Part shown: one piece after another, positions 47,079-55,557 of the stretch
Position numbering within the stretch: the first letter of the stretch is position 1
Layout: each line of letters opens with the position of its first letter
Origin: Rhodobiaceae bacterium UBA7804
GTDB taxonomy: Bacteria > Pseudomonadota > Alphaproteobacteria > Parvibaculales > Parvibaculaceae
Assembly: GCA_002480495.1 (NCBI GenBank)
Contig: DLCG01000004.1
Location: 124,001-188,000, forward strand
Reading direction: 5' to 3'
DNA length: 64,000 bases
The notes under the pieces: model-generated
Databases searched by the model: none
What the model was told of the DNA's origin: nothing
What the model saw: the letters and a program-made list of their open reading frames with translations, nothing else
Made by a program: the position numbers and the translations under genes

Positions 47079-48140
47079 TCAGGAGCAGGCGGCCGGCGCT
47101 TCACCGCTGACATAGTCGCGGAAGACCCAGCCGCTCGTGCCATCCTGCCGCTTCACCTCACGCCAGTATTCCGTCCGGTCCCGGCCGAGAAGCGCAACCT
47201 CCTCGCATGAATTGAGGACGCCAACGATCTTGCCCGAATTGTCGGGCCTCGACCGGACATAGACGCTTCCGGTCGCGAAATGAGGATCTGCGGAAGAAGA
47301 AATATTATCCCCCTGCTCTTCCCCCGGAACTTCAGAGAGGGTTGATGCGGGCACTGCCGGTTCCGGGGCGGCTTCGGTCGAAACGACAGGGACCGCTTCC
47401 GGCCCGGCGGAAGATACTCCGGACAAGGATGAAACGTCCGGAACGGCTTCCATTTTCTCCGCGCTTGCGGGAGCGGCTTCGGATGCGGACATCTCGGCCA
47501 GGGGCTCGTTGCCGGAGGTGAAGGAAGCCTGTTGCAACATGGCCGGCGCTTCCCTTGCAGGCGCTCGCGAGACCAGATCCGCGACCACCGGCCCGGATGC
47601 CTGTGTTTCCGGCGCTGCAGGCAATATCGTATTGCCGCGATCGGCCACCGCCGCCACGCTTCGAACCTCCGCGGAAACCGCCGGCGCCGAAGCGGCGCGC
47701 GCCGCGATGGCCGCCGCCTTTTCCGCTTCGACGCTCGCCACCGCGATTTCCTCACGCGGCGGGCCGAAATCGATGACGAATGAGGCCGCCAGCAACAATC
47801 CGAACAGGACCCCGCCGCCAACCCAGGCGAGTCTCCCGGTCGAGATCATGGTCCATGGAATTTCGGGTTCGGAGTAATCGGCGCGCTCGATCGTCTCATG
47901 CACTTCCTCGCCGAGACGCGACAGAGGCTGCTCGACATCGACATCGAGATATTTTGCATAGGCGCGCGTGAACCCGACCGTCTGCGGCAAGGCAGGCAGG
48001 AGTTCGAACTGTCCCGCCTCTATAGCCTGCAGATAAATGGGCCTGATACGGATTGCGTCCGCTATGTCCTTCAGCGTGAGCCCCGCCTTCTGACGGGCAT
48101 CGCGAAGGGCATTGCCGATTTCTTCTTTGTGTCCTGTCAT
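47079..48140 (-). CDS. RodZ-like HTH/transmembrane/SH3 protein
   Basis: The 353-residue protein has a cytoplasmic HTH domain of the RodZ type (EEIGNALRDARQKAGLTLKDI, then AIRIRPIYLQAIEAGQFELL), a single transmembrane helix near residues 105-125 (GRLAWVGGGVLFGLLLAASF), a long Ala/Pro/Glu-rich periplasmic linker, and a C-terminal bacterial SH3 domain (VYVRSRPDNSGKIVGVLNSCEEV). RodZ couples MreB to the cell-wall machinery; the SH3 end replaces the usual RodZ domain, so function may differ. Low-complexity in the linker is normal for this group. Monocistronic; weak SD. Confidence 0.82.
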   Translation of the reverse strand: MTGHKEEIGNALRDARQKAGLTLKDIADAIRIRPIYLQAIEAGQFELLPALPQTVGFTRAYAKYLDVDVEQPLSRLGEEVHETIERADYSEPEIPWTMISTGRLAWVGGGVLFGLLLAASFVIDFGPPREEIAVASVEAEKAAAIAARAASAPAVSAEVRSVAAVADRGNTILPAAPETQASGPVVADLVSRAPAREAPAMLQQASFTSGNEPLAEMSASEAAPASAEKMEAVPDVSSLSGVSSAGPEAVPVVSTEAAPEPAVPASTLSEVPGEEQGDNISSSADPHFATGSVYVRSRPDNSGKIVGVLNSCEEVALLGRDRTEYWREVKRQDGTSGWVFRDYVSGEAPAACS

Positions 48141-48512
48141 CCGGGAAATCCCGCCGCTCCGACATTCGCAAGGAAGGCTAGCCTCACAGGGTTAACAAGT
48201 GTGTACGATTTTGTCCCTCTTTGAGTTGTTTCACACGCGGATTGGCGCCTGACTGTCTCCCTCGCGCGACAATTGGAATTCCCTGCAGGGGGACCCGGGA
48301 CTTTTGACAAAAGCACAGGGCAGGCTAAGCTCTCTTTCATGCGGTACCAGAGTGAACGCCAGTTTCTGACGCCAGGTACGTTGCTCGCGGGAGATTAGCC
48401 CCGGGCCGACGACGCCTTTGCGCGCGCGACGTCCGGGGATCGTCCTCAATCCACATTTCCAGATCATCCGCCGGCAGGCCCAAAGGGCCTTGCCGCCTAG
48501 AGGATTTCCGCG
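48141..48512. other. Divergent intergenic region between rodZ-like and Rnk-like genes
   Basis: This is the only gap over 300 bases. I see no credible ORF; the frames that cross it are shadows. It must hold the promoters of both divergent genes. It contains a TTGACA box (see the promoter call), a CCCTGCAGGG palindrome near 48288, and a GC-rich stretch of imperfect repeats near 48400-48440. No RNA gene was recognised. Confidence 0.6.
48304..48331 (+). promoter_or_regulatory. Candidate sigma-70-type promoter for the Rnk-like pair
   Basis: TTGACA at 48304-48309 is a perfect -35 box; a weak -10, TAAGCT, follows after 16 bases at 48326-48331. The orientation fits the plus-strand gene at 48513, leaving a leader of about 175 bases. 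The poor -10 makes this a tentative call. Confidence 0.3.
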
Positions 48513-49010
48513 ATGTCCATTCGAGACAGCGGCGCGACGCGCCTGCGTTCACTTCACCCGTCCCCGGCAAACGGGACCGGCCGCCCCCTTCTGGGGCTTC
48601 ATGATTACGGAAGGCTGGAGGTCGCCGCCTTCCAGGAACTCGACCTGCTGAGCCCGATGAGGCCGCGCCTCGCCAGGCTCCTGTCCGAAGCGCGCGTGGT
48701 GCCCTCGCCGGAAATTCCGGCAAATGTGATCACGCTCGGCACGACCGTGCGCTACCGCGTCGACGGCGACCGCATGGAGCGGCGCGTACTCACGCTTGGC
48801 CGCGAATATGTGCCGAGCGGCCAGTATGTGAGCGTTCTGACGCCTGTCGGCCTTGCCCTGCTCGGCCGCACGCCCGGTGAAACGGTGGAGGCCGAAACCT
48901 TCACGGGCGACATATTGCGGATCGCGATTTCCATGCTGGAGCATCAGCCGGAAGCGGAAGCCCGCGCTCGAAGCCTCGGCGGGCATGACGACGGACCGGA
49001 GGCAGCGTGA
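48513..49010 (+). CDS. Rnk/GreA-C-terminal-domain-like protein (first of a tandem pair)
   Basis: A 165-residue protein whose C-terminal part resembles the FKBP-like C-domain of GreA/GreB and Rnk: VITLGTTVRYRVDGDRMERRV, then SVLTPVGLALLGRTPGETVEAET. There is no GreA coiled-coil finger, so it is not itself a transcript-cleavage factor; Rnk proteins bind RNA polymerase. Start has AGAGGA nine bases upstream. It is joined to the next gene by TGATG. The first 40 residues are unlike Rnk and rich in Arg/Ser. A redox or stress-linked RNAP regulator is possible. Confidence 0.72.
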   Translation: MSIRDSGATRLRSLHPSPANGTGRPLLGLHDYGRLEVAAFQELDLLSPMRPRLARLLSEARVVPSPEIPANVITLGTTVRYRVDGDRMERRVLTLGREYVPSGQYVSVLTPVGLALLGRTPGETVEAETFTGDILRIAISMLEHQPEAEARARSLGGHDDGPEAA

Positions 49011-49429
49011 TGGCCATGAACGCTGAAGCCGCGGCAACCGCGCAGGACCTGCCTCCGATCGTCGTGGCGGAAGAACAGTTCGATGAACTTTCCTCCGTCG
49101 CAGAGAGGCTCGTGGACGCCATTCCCGAGGTCGGACTCTTTCTCGAACGGGAGCTCGACCGTGCGAAGCTGATGCCGCTCGCGCGGATACCACATGATGT
49201 CGTGACGATCGGCTCGACCGTCTCCTTCATCTTCGGCATGACCGGGCGGGCGGAACGTCTCAAACTCGTCTGGCCGGAAGGCAACATCGCCGATCACGGT
49301 CTGGTGTCGCTGGCATCGCCGGTCGGCGTCGCGCTGCTCGGCATGAAGGCCGGAGAGACGATCTCGTGGAGCACGCGCTATGGCGATATCCGCTCACTGA
49401 AGGTGCTGGGAGTGGAACGCGAGCGGTAA
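49010..49429 (+). CDS. Rnk/GreA-C-terminal-domain-like protein (second of a tandem pair)
   Basis: The 139-residue protein has the Rnk layout: a short helical N-part (EEQFDELSSVAERLVDAIPE) and an FKBP-like C-domain (VVTIGSTVSFIFGMTGRAER, then SLASPVGVALLGMKAGETISW). Its ATG overlaps the preceding TGA (TGATG) with GGAGG seven bases before, so expression is coupled. The two proteins share the C-domain with only moderate identity, which speaks for an old duplication. Rnk affects nucleotide metabolism and stress response in gammaproteobacteria; here the role is unknown. Confidence 0.78.
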   Translation: MAMNAEAAATAQDLPPIVVAEEQFDELSSVAERLVDAIPEVGLFLERELDRAKLMPLARIPHDVVTIGSTVSFIFGMTGRAERLKLVWPEGNIADHGLVSLASPVGVALLGMKAGETISWSTRYGDIRSLKVLGVERER

Positions 49430-49469
49430 GGACAAGACGGGCGCGGCATGATCCGCCGCGCCCATAACT

Positions 49470-49904
49470 TCATGCCGTCCTGTAAGGCTCGGGCGATGCC
49501 TCGGGATATTGAGGCAGCCCGTCATCGAGCACGATCCATGGAATGCGCGATGTCACCCAGATGTGCATCTCCGGATGAAGCGCGGCGGGATCGTCGAAAG
49601 TCACGAGCGGAAAGGCGAGACGATCTCCATCCGCGGGCTCGATCGTCACGCGCGTGCCGCAGCATGGACAGAAGTGCCGCTTCAGGCGCGGCGACGACTG
49701 CCAGAAGGAGGTCTCGCCCGTCACCGTGACGGCGGACTTCGGAAAGCTCGCCTGCACGATGAAGGGAGATGCCATCGCCTTCTGACAGATGCGGCAATGA
49801 CAGATGCGCACGCCGATAGGCGGCGCTTCCACGCGAAAGCGCACCGCACCGCAGGCGCATCCGCCTTCGTAAGGAGGCGGCAGATTGTCAGGATGGGCGG
49901 ACAT
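49470..49904 (-). CDS. GFA-family zinc protein (glutathione-dependent formaldehyde-activating-like)
   Basis: A 144-residue protein with the Cys pattern of the GFA/CENP-V family: GGCACGAVRF, ICHCRICQKAMAS and FCPCCGTRVTIEP provide the zinc ligands. Gfa of Paracoccus was first described as accelerating S-hydroxymethyl-glutathione formation, but most homologues have no established function. GGGGAGG precedes the ATG. It follows the DUF1993-like gene by 18 bases on the same strand, so they are probably co-transcribed. Confidence 0.85.
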   Translation of the reverse strand: MSAHPDNLPPPYEGGCACGAVRFRVEAPPIGVRICHCRICQKAMASPFIVQASFPKSAVTVTGETSFWQSSPRLKRHFCPCCGTRVTIEPADGDRLAFPLVTFDDPAALHPEMHIWVTSRIPWIVLDDGLPQYPEASPEPYRTA

Positions 49905-49922
49905 GAGGCCTCCCCTTGCCTG

Positions 49923-50444
49923 CTACATCTTCATGCGCATCTGGCCGAGATAATCCACCTTGCCGAGCGGCACGCCCCTGAGGCGGAGGAGATCGTAGGC
50001 CGTGGTGACATGGAAATAGAAATTCGGAAAGGAGAAGGAGAGCAGGAAATTCTCCACCGTGAAGGGAAGCTGATGCTTTCCGAGATGAAAGACGATGTCC
50101 TTGCCGGCACAGCCATTCACCGCTTCGGGCGAGACATTCCGGAGCTTCTCCCGCGCTTCCTCGACGACACGCTGCAAATCGCTGTAGCTCCAGGTGCCGG
50201 GGTCTTGCGGCGGCCGGAATTCGCCCTGCTGAATGCCTTCGATGGCGCCCGCCGAGTGATGGGCGATGGATGCGATCTGGAAGCTGAAGGGAAGCATGTC
50301 GCCGGCGAGGCGCGACTTCACGACCTCATCGGGGTCGGTGCCTTCCTTCTCGCAGAACTCGAGGCCCTTCCTGAGAAAGCCCGAAGCGCCGCCAAGCGCC
50401 TGCAGGTAATTGGGGACGGTAAGGTCATAGAGCGAAATCGTCAT
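49923..50444 (-). CDS. DUF1993-like protein
   Basis: A 173-residue cytoplasmic protein: MTISLYDLTVPNYLQALGG, GDMLPFSFQIASIAHHSA, LPFTVENFLLSFSFPNFYFH and then HVTTAYDLLRLRGVPLGKVD are the DUF1993 blocks. The family has a DinB-like four-helix fold; its function is unknown. GGGAGAG lies before the ATG. It sits upstream of the GFA-type gene and is divergent from the hypothetical membrane gene at 50606. Confidence 0.85.
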   Translation of the reverse strand: MTISLYDLTVPNYLQALGGASGFLRKGLEFCEKEGTDPDEVVKSRLAGDMLPFSFQIASIAHHSAGAIEGIQQGEFRPPQDPGTWSYSDLQRVVEEAREKLRNVSPEAVNGCAGKDIVFHLGKHQLPFTVENFLLSFSFPNFYFHVTTAYDLLRLRGVPLGKVDYLGQMRMKM

Positions 50445-50605
50445 CTTCTCTCCCTGCGCCGCGCCAGCGGCGCCTTTCGTTTTAACGCCAGCGTTTCAAT
50501 GCCGGAATGCTCCACCCGGCGGGCCGGAACTGCAAGCCCTTCCATGTGTTGGTGCCGGAAGACTCCGCGACTTGCGTTGAACAAAGCTGAACAAGGAGAA
50601 GATGC

Positions 50606-51151
50606 TTGTCCGCCACACGAAGCGAAACGGAAACCGCCAGGGAGGTCGATATCGGCAGGCTCAGCCCGGAAAGCCTGAAGGATCTTTACCTGAGCGAACG
50701 CGAACAAAGCCAGACGATCCGCTCCCAGCTGGCGGTGCCCGTGACCATCATTTCATTCCTGATTTTCGGCTACGTGTCCTTCGCGCAGGAGATCGATATT
50801 TCCCGCTGGTATGAGCCCGTCACGCTGACGGCGCTCATTCTCAGCGTCGTTTCGGTGCTGCTCATCTTCGCGGCGATGGTCTATCTCGGCCGCGTGGAGC
50901 GCACGTTTCTGGGCGCGGGGCCACAGACCATCGAGGCGCAACTGAGCGGGAACAACGAAGCCGGTTTCTTTCTCGATGCGATCGGCTCCGTCCGCAAACA
51001 CAATGACGCAGCGTCGCGATGCCGGGCCCGGGCCTTCTTCCTGCTGCTTGCCGCGTTGGCGAGCTTCATTCTGGCGATTTCGCTGCTGCCGCTGCACAAG
51101 CAGCCGGGCATGGCGGTGAGCGGCCTGGCCCTCCAGCATCCTTACTCCTAG
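50606..51151 (+). CDS. Hypothetical membrane protein, three helices
   Basis: A 181-residue protein. Three hydrophobic segments are visible: about residues 45-65 (LAVPVTIISFLIFGYVSF), 72-97 (TLTALILSVVSVLLIFAAMV) and 145-165 (FFLLLAALASFILAISLL), with a soluble loop of about 45 residues between the last two. The N-terminus is charged (RSETETAREVDIGRLSPESL). The start is TTG, chosen because AAGGAG lies seven bases upstream; an ATG in another frame just before is a decoy. I do not recognise a family. It lies 77 bases before the sulfotransferase gene on the same strand. Confidence 0.6.
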   Translation: MSATRSETETAREVDIGRLSPESLKDLYLSEREQSQTIRSQLAVPVTIISFLIFGYVSFAQEIDISRWYEPVTLTALILSVVSVLLIFAAMVYLGRVERTFLGAGPQTIEAQLSGNNEAGFFLDAIGSVRKHNDAASRCRARAFFLLLAALASFILAISLLPLHKQPGMAVSGLALQHPYS

Positions 51152-51228
51152 CCCTTCGGGGTCAGCTTGCCGCCATCGCCTTGCGCCGGTAGTCTGCGGG
51201 ACTTTTTATCCACCGGACGAACTTCTCG

Positions 51229-51942
51229 ATGACCGAAACGCAATTTCGCGGCTACGCCTTCATCATCGGCGCGATGAAATGCGGAACCACGACCCTTCAT
51301 GCCCTTCTGGAACAGCACCCGGCTGTTACGGTTTCAAAGAAGAAGGAGCCGGATTTTTTTCAGAAAGCCACTGCGACGAACGCTGAAGATTACGAGGCGA
51401 TCTTTCCCGAGCTGGACAAGACGAGGCACATCTGGACGCTGGACGGATCGACAAGCTACAGCAAGACGAAACGCTGGCCCAATCCGCCGAAGCGCATCGC
51501 GGAGCTGCCCGGCGAGAAGCGCATCATCTATCTAATGCGCGATCCCGTAGCCCGGATCGAAAGCCATATCGCGCACAGCATTTCGCGCGGACGCTGGAAA
51601 AAGGGCTACGACACGAAAATTCTGGAGGATGCCTCCTCCTATGCGCATCAGATTGCATCCTATGAGGCGGCCGGCCTGCTGAAAGACATGATGCTGATCG
51701 ATTTCGACGAGCTCTGCCGCGAGCCCATCGCCGTGGCAACGCGCGTATTCGGATTCCTGGATCTCGATGTTCCGGATCTGACGCCCATGCCGCCCCAGAA
51801 TACGCGCCGGACCCAGCAACGCTTCATGACGGAAGAGGACGCCGCCACTTGGCGCAAGATCCTGCGGGACGACATCGCCGTGCTTGTGAAACAATATGAA
51901 TTCGAGGCGGACTGGACGAAGCCTTATCTGGCGGACGAGTGA
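51229..51942 (+). CDS. PAPS-dependent sulfotransferase
   Basis: The 237-residue protein has a 5'-phosphosulfate-binding loop, FIIGAMKCGTTTLHALLE, at residues 11-28, and the 3'-phosphate site YLMRDPVARIESH, near residues 100-115. LRKTRR-like basic stretches and FGFLDLDVP follow. It would move sulfate from PAPS to a sugar, lipid or peptide acceptor. The PAPS supply could come from the CysD/CysNC genes a few kb away. SD is weak. The gene ends shortly before the tRNA-Lys gene on the other strand. Confidence 0.85.
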   Translation: MTETQFRGYAFIIGAMKCGTTTLHALLEQHPAVTVSKKKEPDFFQKATATNAEDYEAIFPELDKTRHIWTLDGSTSYSKTKRWPNPPKRIAELPGEKRIIYLMRDPVARIESHIAHSISRGRWKKGYDTKILEDASSYAHQIASYEAAGLLKDMMLIDFDELCREPIAVATRVFGFLDLDVPDLTPMPPQNTRRTQQRFMTEEDAATWRKILRDDIAVLVKQYEFEADWTKPYLADE

Positions 51943-51973
51943 CGACGCAGCCCGCACCTGCCGAAAGGAAAGG

Positions 51974-52048
51974 TGGTGAGCCCTGATGGGATCGAACCAT
52001 CGACCTACTGATTAAAAGTCAGCCGCTCTACCGCTGAGCTAAGGGCCC
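51974..52048 (-). tRNA. tRNA-Lys (anticodon TTT)
   Basis: Reads on the minus strand from GGGCCCT to AGGGCTC and A, with an encoded CCA. The acceptor arm pairs seven bases (one G-T wobble), the D-arm starts with GCTCAGCGGTAGAGC, the anticodon loop is CTTTTAA (TTT, Lys) and the T-arm contains GGTTCGATCCC. The 75-base length is normal. It lies between the sulfotransferase and tgt genes. Confidence 0.97.
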
Positions 52049-52158
52049 GCCGAAAACGGGCGGAACTGGCGCCGCCCCGGAAAGGTGGCCGGAACTTACG
52101 GGCGCTTCCGCGCGGGGTCAACCGGCTTTCGACCGGCAAAAACGCAGGATTCAGCCTC

Positions 52159-53298
52159 TTAGAGCGGATCGATATCGCCAGCGGCCTGCGCGGCCTTGAA
52201 GTCGCGGCGGAAGGCCTCGAAACGGCCCTCGGCGATGGCCGCGCGCATGCCCGCCATGAGCTGCTGGTAGTAGTGAATGTTGATCCAGCTCACCAGCATG
52301 GAACCCAGCATCTCCTCCGACTTCACGAGATGATGGAGATAGGCGCGGGAATAATCGCGCGCCGCAGGACAGGAGCTCTCCTCGTCGAGCGGGCGCGGGT
52401 CCGCTGCGTGACGCGCATTTTTCAGGTTCACTTTTCCGCGCCGCGTGAAGGCGAGGCCGTGGCGGCCATTGCGCGTCGGCATCACGCAATCGAACATGTC
52501 GATGCCAAGCGCGACGGATTCCACGAGATCGTCCGGCGTGCCAACGCCCATGAGATAGCGGGGCCTGTCTTCCGGCAGCGCGGGCGTCGTGAAATCGAGG
52601 ACACGCAGCATTTCGGCCTGCCCCTCGCCGACCGCGAGGCCGCCGACGGCATAACCATCGAAGCCGATATCGCGAAGGCCCGCGGCAGAGAGCTTGCGGA
52701 GCGGCTCATAGGTGCTGCCCTGCACGATGCCGAAAAGGGCCATGCCTTCCTTGCGATGCGGCTGGCCGACGAAAGCATCCTTGGAGCGCTGCGCCCAGCG
52801 GAGCGACATCTCCATGGAGACGCGGGCTTCTTCCTCCGTCGCCGGGAAGGGCGTGCATTCGTCGAGCTGCATCTGGATGTCGGAATCGAGCAGGCACTGG
52901 ATTTCGATCGAGCGCTCGGGCGAGAGCATGTGGCGCGAGCCGTCGATATGCGACTGGAAGGTGACGCCCTCCTCCGTCATCTTGCGGAGCTTCGAGAGCG
53001 ACATGACCTGGAAACCGCCGCTATCGGTCAATATCGGATGCGGCCAGTTCATGAAGGTGTGAAGGCCGCCAAGCGCCGCCACCTGCTCCGCGCCGGGGCG
53101 GAGCATGAGGTGATAGGTGTTGCCGAGAACGATATCGGCACCCGCCTCGCGCACCTGCTCCGGATACATCGCCTTGACCGTCGCCGCCGTGCCGACAGGC
53201 ATGAAAGCGGGCGTGCGGATTTCACCGCGCGGTGTCGAGATGACGCCGGTACGGGCGCGGCCGTCTGTTGCATGGAGGCTGAAGGAAAACGCGCTCAA
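52159..53298 (-). CDS. tgt: tRNA-guanine transglycosylase
   Basis: The 379-residue queuine/preQ1 inserter exchanges guanine 34 in Asp, Asn, His and Tyr tRNAs. [29 protein letters not shown], the catalytic region GLAVGEGQ and [13 protein letters not shown] are all present. The usual C-terminal zinc motif (CxCxxC then His) is degraded: the segment reads [17 protein letters not shown], then SWINIHYYQ, so two Cys and the His are replaced. TTG start overlaps queA's stop (TTGA). Function as a Tgt remains likely from the catalytic core and queA linkage. Confidence 0.92.
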   Translation of the reverse strand: MSAFSFSLHATDGRARTGVISTPRGEIRTPAFMPVGTAATVKAMYPEQVREAGADIVLGNTYHLMLRPGAEQVAALGGLHTFMNWPHPILTDSGGFQVMSLSKLRKMTEEGVTFQSHIDGSRHMLSPERSIEIQCLLDSDIQMQLDECTPFPATEEEARVSMEMSLRWAQRSKDAFVGQPHRKEGMALFGIVQGSTYEPLRKLSAAGLRDIGFDGYAVGGLAVGEGQAEMLRVLDFTTPALPEDRPRYLMGVGTPDDLVESVALGIDMFDCVMPTRNGRHGLAFTRRGKVNLKNARHAADPRPLDEESSCPAARDYSRAYLHHLVKSEEMLGSMLVSWINIHYYQQLMAGMRAAIAEGRFEAFRRDFKAAQAAGDIDPL

Positions 53299-54365
53299 GT
53301 TTTTGTTCCGTTCATGGGCGCCCCGTAAATCAGGCAGGCATCGCCATAGGAATAGAAGCGGTACTTCGCGGCAACGGCATGCGCATAGGCGCGCTTCATC
53401 TCATCCGTCGAGCGGAGCGCGGAGACGAGCATGAAAAGCGTCGAGCGCGGCAGGTGGAAATTGGTCATCAGAATGTCCGTGGCGCGGAAGCGGTAACCTG
53501 GCGTGATGAAGATATCCGTTTCCTTCGCGAAGGGATGTACCACACCTTTGGCGTCCGCGGCGCTTTCGAGAAGGCGGAGAGAGGTGGTGCCGACGGCGAC
53601 GATGCGCCCGCCTTTCGCCCGCGCCTCGTTGATGGCGGCGGCTTCTTCTTCCGAAATCTCGCCCCATTCGGCATGCATCCGGTGTTCTTCCGTGTCCTCC
53701 GCCGTGACGGGGAGAAAGGTGCCCGCGCCAACATGAAGCGTGAGGCGGACCGTGCCGACGCCGCGCGCGGCGAGAGCGTCCATGAGCTCCGGCGTGAAAT
53801 GAAGGCCCGCCGTGGGCGCGGCAACGGCGCCGGGCTCGGCAGCATAAAGGGTCTGGTAGTCGGCGAGATCTTCTTTGTCGGTCGCGCGTTTCCGCGCGAT
53901 GTAGGGCGGGAGCGGCATCTCGCCGGCTGCCGCAATGGCGGCATCGAGCGCGGGGCCGGACGCGGAGAAGCGCAGGCCCGCCTCGCCGCCTTCCGCCTTT
54001 TCCTCGACCGTGGCGGAAAGCCCGCCGGGGAAGGAAATTTCCTCTCCGATATTGAGCTTCTTCGCCGGGCGAAGGAAAGCCCGCCACTCGGAAGCGCTCA
54101 CGCGGCGATGAAGCATGACTTCGATTTTCGCCGAGGCCTCGCCTCTTGTGCGCGTGCCGAAGAGCCGTGCCGGGATCACCTTGGTGTCGTTGAAGACGAG
54201 AAGATCGCCGGGTGCAAGAAAGGACGGCAGGTCGCGGACGATACGGTCTTCGAGCGCGTTTTCCTCGGGGCCGATGACGAGAAGCCGCGCCGCATCGCGC
54301 GGGCGCGCGGGCCGGAGCGCGATCAGATTCTCCGGCAGCTCGAAATCGAAATCGGAAACGCGCAT
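53295..54365 (-). CDS. queA: S-adenosylmethionine:tRNA ribosyltransferase-isomerase
   Basis: A 356-residue enzyme that makes epoxyqueuosine in tRNA from preQ1 and the ribosyl part of [18 protein letters not shown] is the family's start, [15 protein letters not shown] the next block, then [15 protein letters not shown] and [23 protein letters not shown], and YGDACLI at the end. Length is normal. It overlaps tgt by four bases, so both steps of queuosine synthesis are coupled. A pair of palindromes lies upstream (54414-54470). Confidence 0.95.
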   Translation of the reverse strand: MRVSDFDFELPENLIALRPARPRDAARLLVIGPEENALEDRIVRDLPSFLAPGDLLVFNDTKVIPARLFGTRTRGEASAKIEVMLHRRVSASEWRAFLRPAKKLNIGEEISFPGGLSATVEEKAEGGEAGLRFSASGPALDAAIAAAGEMPLPPYIARKRATDKEDLADYQTLYAAEPGAVAAPTAGLHFTPELMDALAARGVGTVRLTLHVGAGTFLPVTAEDTEEHRMHAEWGEISEEEAAAINEARAKGGRIVAVGTTSLRLLESAADAKGVVHPFAKETDIFITPGYRFRATDILMTNFHLPRSTLFMLVSALRSTDEMKRAYAHAVAAKYRFYSYGDACLIYGAPMNGTKT

Positions 54366-54413
54366 GACAAAATCTTGCTCAATGGTCGCCGCTCACCCCC
54401 GCCCCAAACCGAA

Positions 54414-54441
54414 CGGCTTTGACGATGAATCGTCAAAGCCG
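54414..54441. repeat. Perfect 13-base palindromic arms between queA and a cyclophilin gene
   Basis: CGGCTTTGACGAT and ATCGTCAAAGCCG are exact reverse complements separated by GA. The element lies in the 129-base queA-ppi gap and is followed 10 bases later by a second palindrome. Paired GC-rich hairpins of this shape resemble interspersed palindromic repeats (REP-type), but I saw no second copy in the window. Confidence 0.45.
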
Positions 54442-54450
54442 CTCCGTTTG

Positions 54451-54470
54451 ACCCTCCCTGAGGGGAGGGT
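54451..54470. repeat. Second palindrome in the queA-ppi gap
   Basis: ACCCTCCC and GGGAGGGT form an 8-base GC-rich stem with a four-base loop (TGAG). On either strand it could act as part of a terminator, or as one half of a composite repeat with the preceding palindrome. No strong U-run follows. Confidence 0.45.
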
Positions 54471-54494
54471 GAAAGTAAGTTCGGCGACGCCAGC

Positions 54495-54968
54495 TCAGGC
54501 CGCGTCGGCCGCGACGCGCATCTTCACGATACGGTCGGGTTCGCGCACGGGCTCGCCGCGCTTGATCTTGTCCACGGCTTCCATGCCCGAGATGACCTTG
54601 CCCCAGACCGTGTATTGCCGGTCGAGGAAGGTCGCATCGCCGAAGACGATGAAGAACTGGCTGTCGGCGCTGTTCGGGTCCTGCGTGCGGGCCATGGAGC
54701 AGATGCCGCGCACATGGGGCTCGGCGGAGAACTCGGCCGGGAGCTTCTTGCCCGAGCCGCCCGCGCCGGTGCCCGTGGGATCGCCGCCCTGGGCCATGAA
54801 GCCGTCGATGACGCGGTGGAAGGCCACGCCGTCATAGAAGCCTTCGCGCGCAAGTTCCTTGATCCGCGCGACGTGCTTCGGCGCGAGGTCGGGACGCATC
54901 TCGATCACGACTTCCCCATGCGGGATTTCCATGATCAGCATGTTTTCGGGATCCTTGATATCGGTCAT
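54495..54968 (-). CDS. Cytoplasmic cyclophilin-type peptidylprolyl isomerase
   Basis: A 157-residue PpiB-like cyclophilin without a signal peptide. HGEVVIEMRPDLAPKHVARI, FYDGVAFHRVIDGFMAQGGDP (active-site Arg), TGTGAGGSG, and SADSQFFIVFGDATFLD are conserved. It catalyses cis-trans isomerisation of X-Pro bonds. It is closely similar to the next gene, which is exported, so the two look like a tandem duplication with split localisation. Belongs to the gyrA-coaD-ppi-ppi-queA-tgt row. Confidence 0.93.
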   Translation of the reverse strand: MTDIKDPENMLIMEIPHGEVVIEMRPDLAPKHVARIKELAREGFYDGVAFHRVIDGFMAQGGDPTGTGAGGSGKKLPAEFSAEPHVRGICSMARTQDPNSADSQFFIVFGDATFLDRQYTVWGKVISGMEAVDKIKRGEPVREPDRIVKMRVAADAA

Positions 54969-54986
54969 GTGTCTCTCGATTCCGTG

Positions 54987-55523
54987 TTAGTTCGCGTCCG
55001 CCGCGACCTGCATCTTGACGATCTTGTCCGGGTTCGACGGGGGTTCGCCTGGCGTGATGTTGTCGACATATTCCATGCCCTCCACCACGCGGCCGAAAAG
55101 CGTGTAGTTCTCGTCGAGGAAGCTCGCATCGTCGAAGCAGATGAAGAACTGGCTGTTCGCGCTGTCGGGGTCCGACGAACGCGCCATGCCGACCGCGCCA
55201 CGCGTGAAGCTCTCCTTGTCGGTGAACTCGGCCTCGACATCGGGCTTGAAGGAGCCGCCCATGCCCGTGCCCGTGGGATCGCCGGTCTGGGCCATGAAAC
55301 CCGGAATGACTCGATGGAAGACGATGCCGTCATAGAAGCCTTCGCGCGTCAGCTCCTTGATGCGCTCGGCATGCTTCGGCGCGATCTCCGGCAGGAGCTC
55401 GATGACCACGCGGCCATCCTTGAGGTCGAGATAGATGGTGTTTTCCGGGTCGAGCGCGAAGGCCTTACCCGAAAGCCCGGCAAGGGCGAAAAGGGCGACG
55501 AAAGCCGCCATCAGTCCACGCAT
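54987..55523 (-). CDS. Periplasmic cyclophilin-type peptidylprolyl isomerase
   Basis: A 178-residue cyclophilin with a signal peptide (MRGLMAAFVALFALAGLSG, cleavage after KAFA). The mature domain has FYDGIVFHRVIPGFMAQTGDP and SANSQFFICFDDASFLD; the active-site Arg and aromatic residues are retained. It acts on proline peptides in the periplasm. GGAG lies a few bases before the ATG. Its 3' end is 19 bases from the cytoplasmic copy. Confidence 0.93.
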   Translation of the reverse strand: MRGLMAAFVALFALAGLSGKAFALDPENTIYLDLKDGRVVIELLPEIAPKHAERIKELTREGFYDGIVFHRVIPGFMAQTGDPTGTGMGGSFKPDVEAEFTDKESFTRGAVGMARSSDPDSANSQFFICFDDASFLDENYTLFGRVVEGMEYVDNITPGEPPSNPDKIVKMQVAADAN

Positions 55524-55557
55524 GAGATACTCCTGTCAGTTGCGGCCCCCATGCCGC

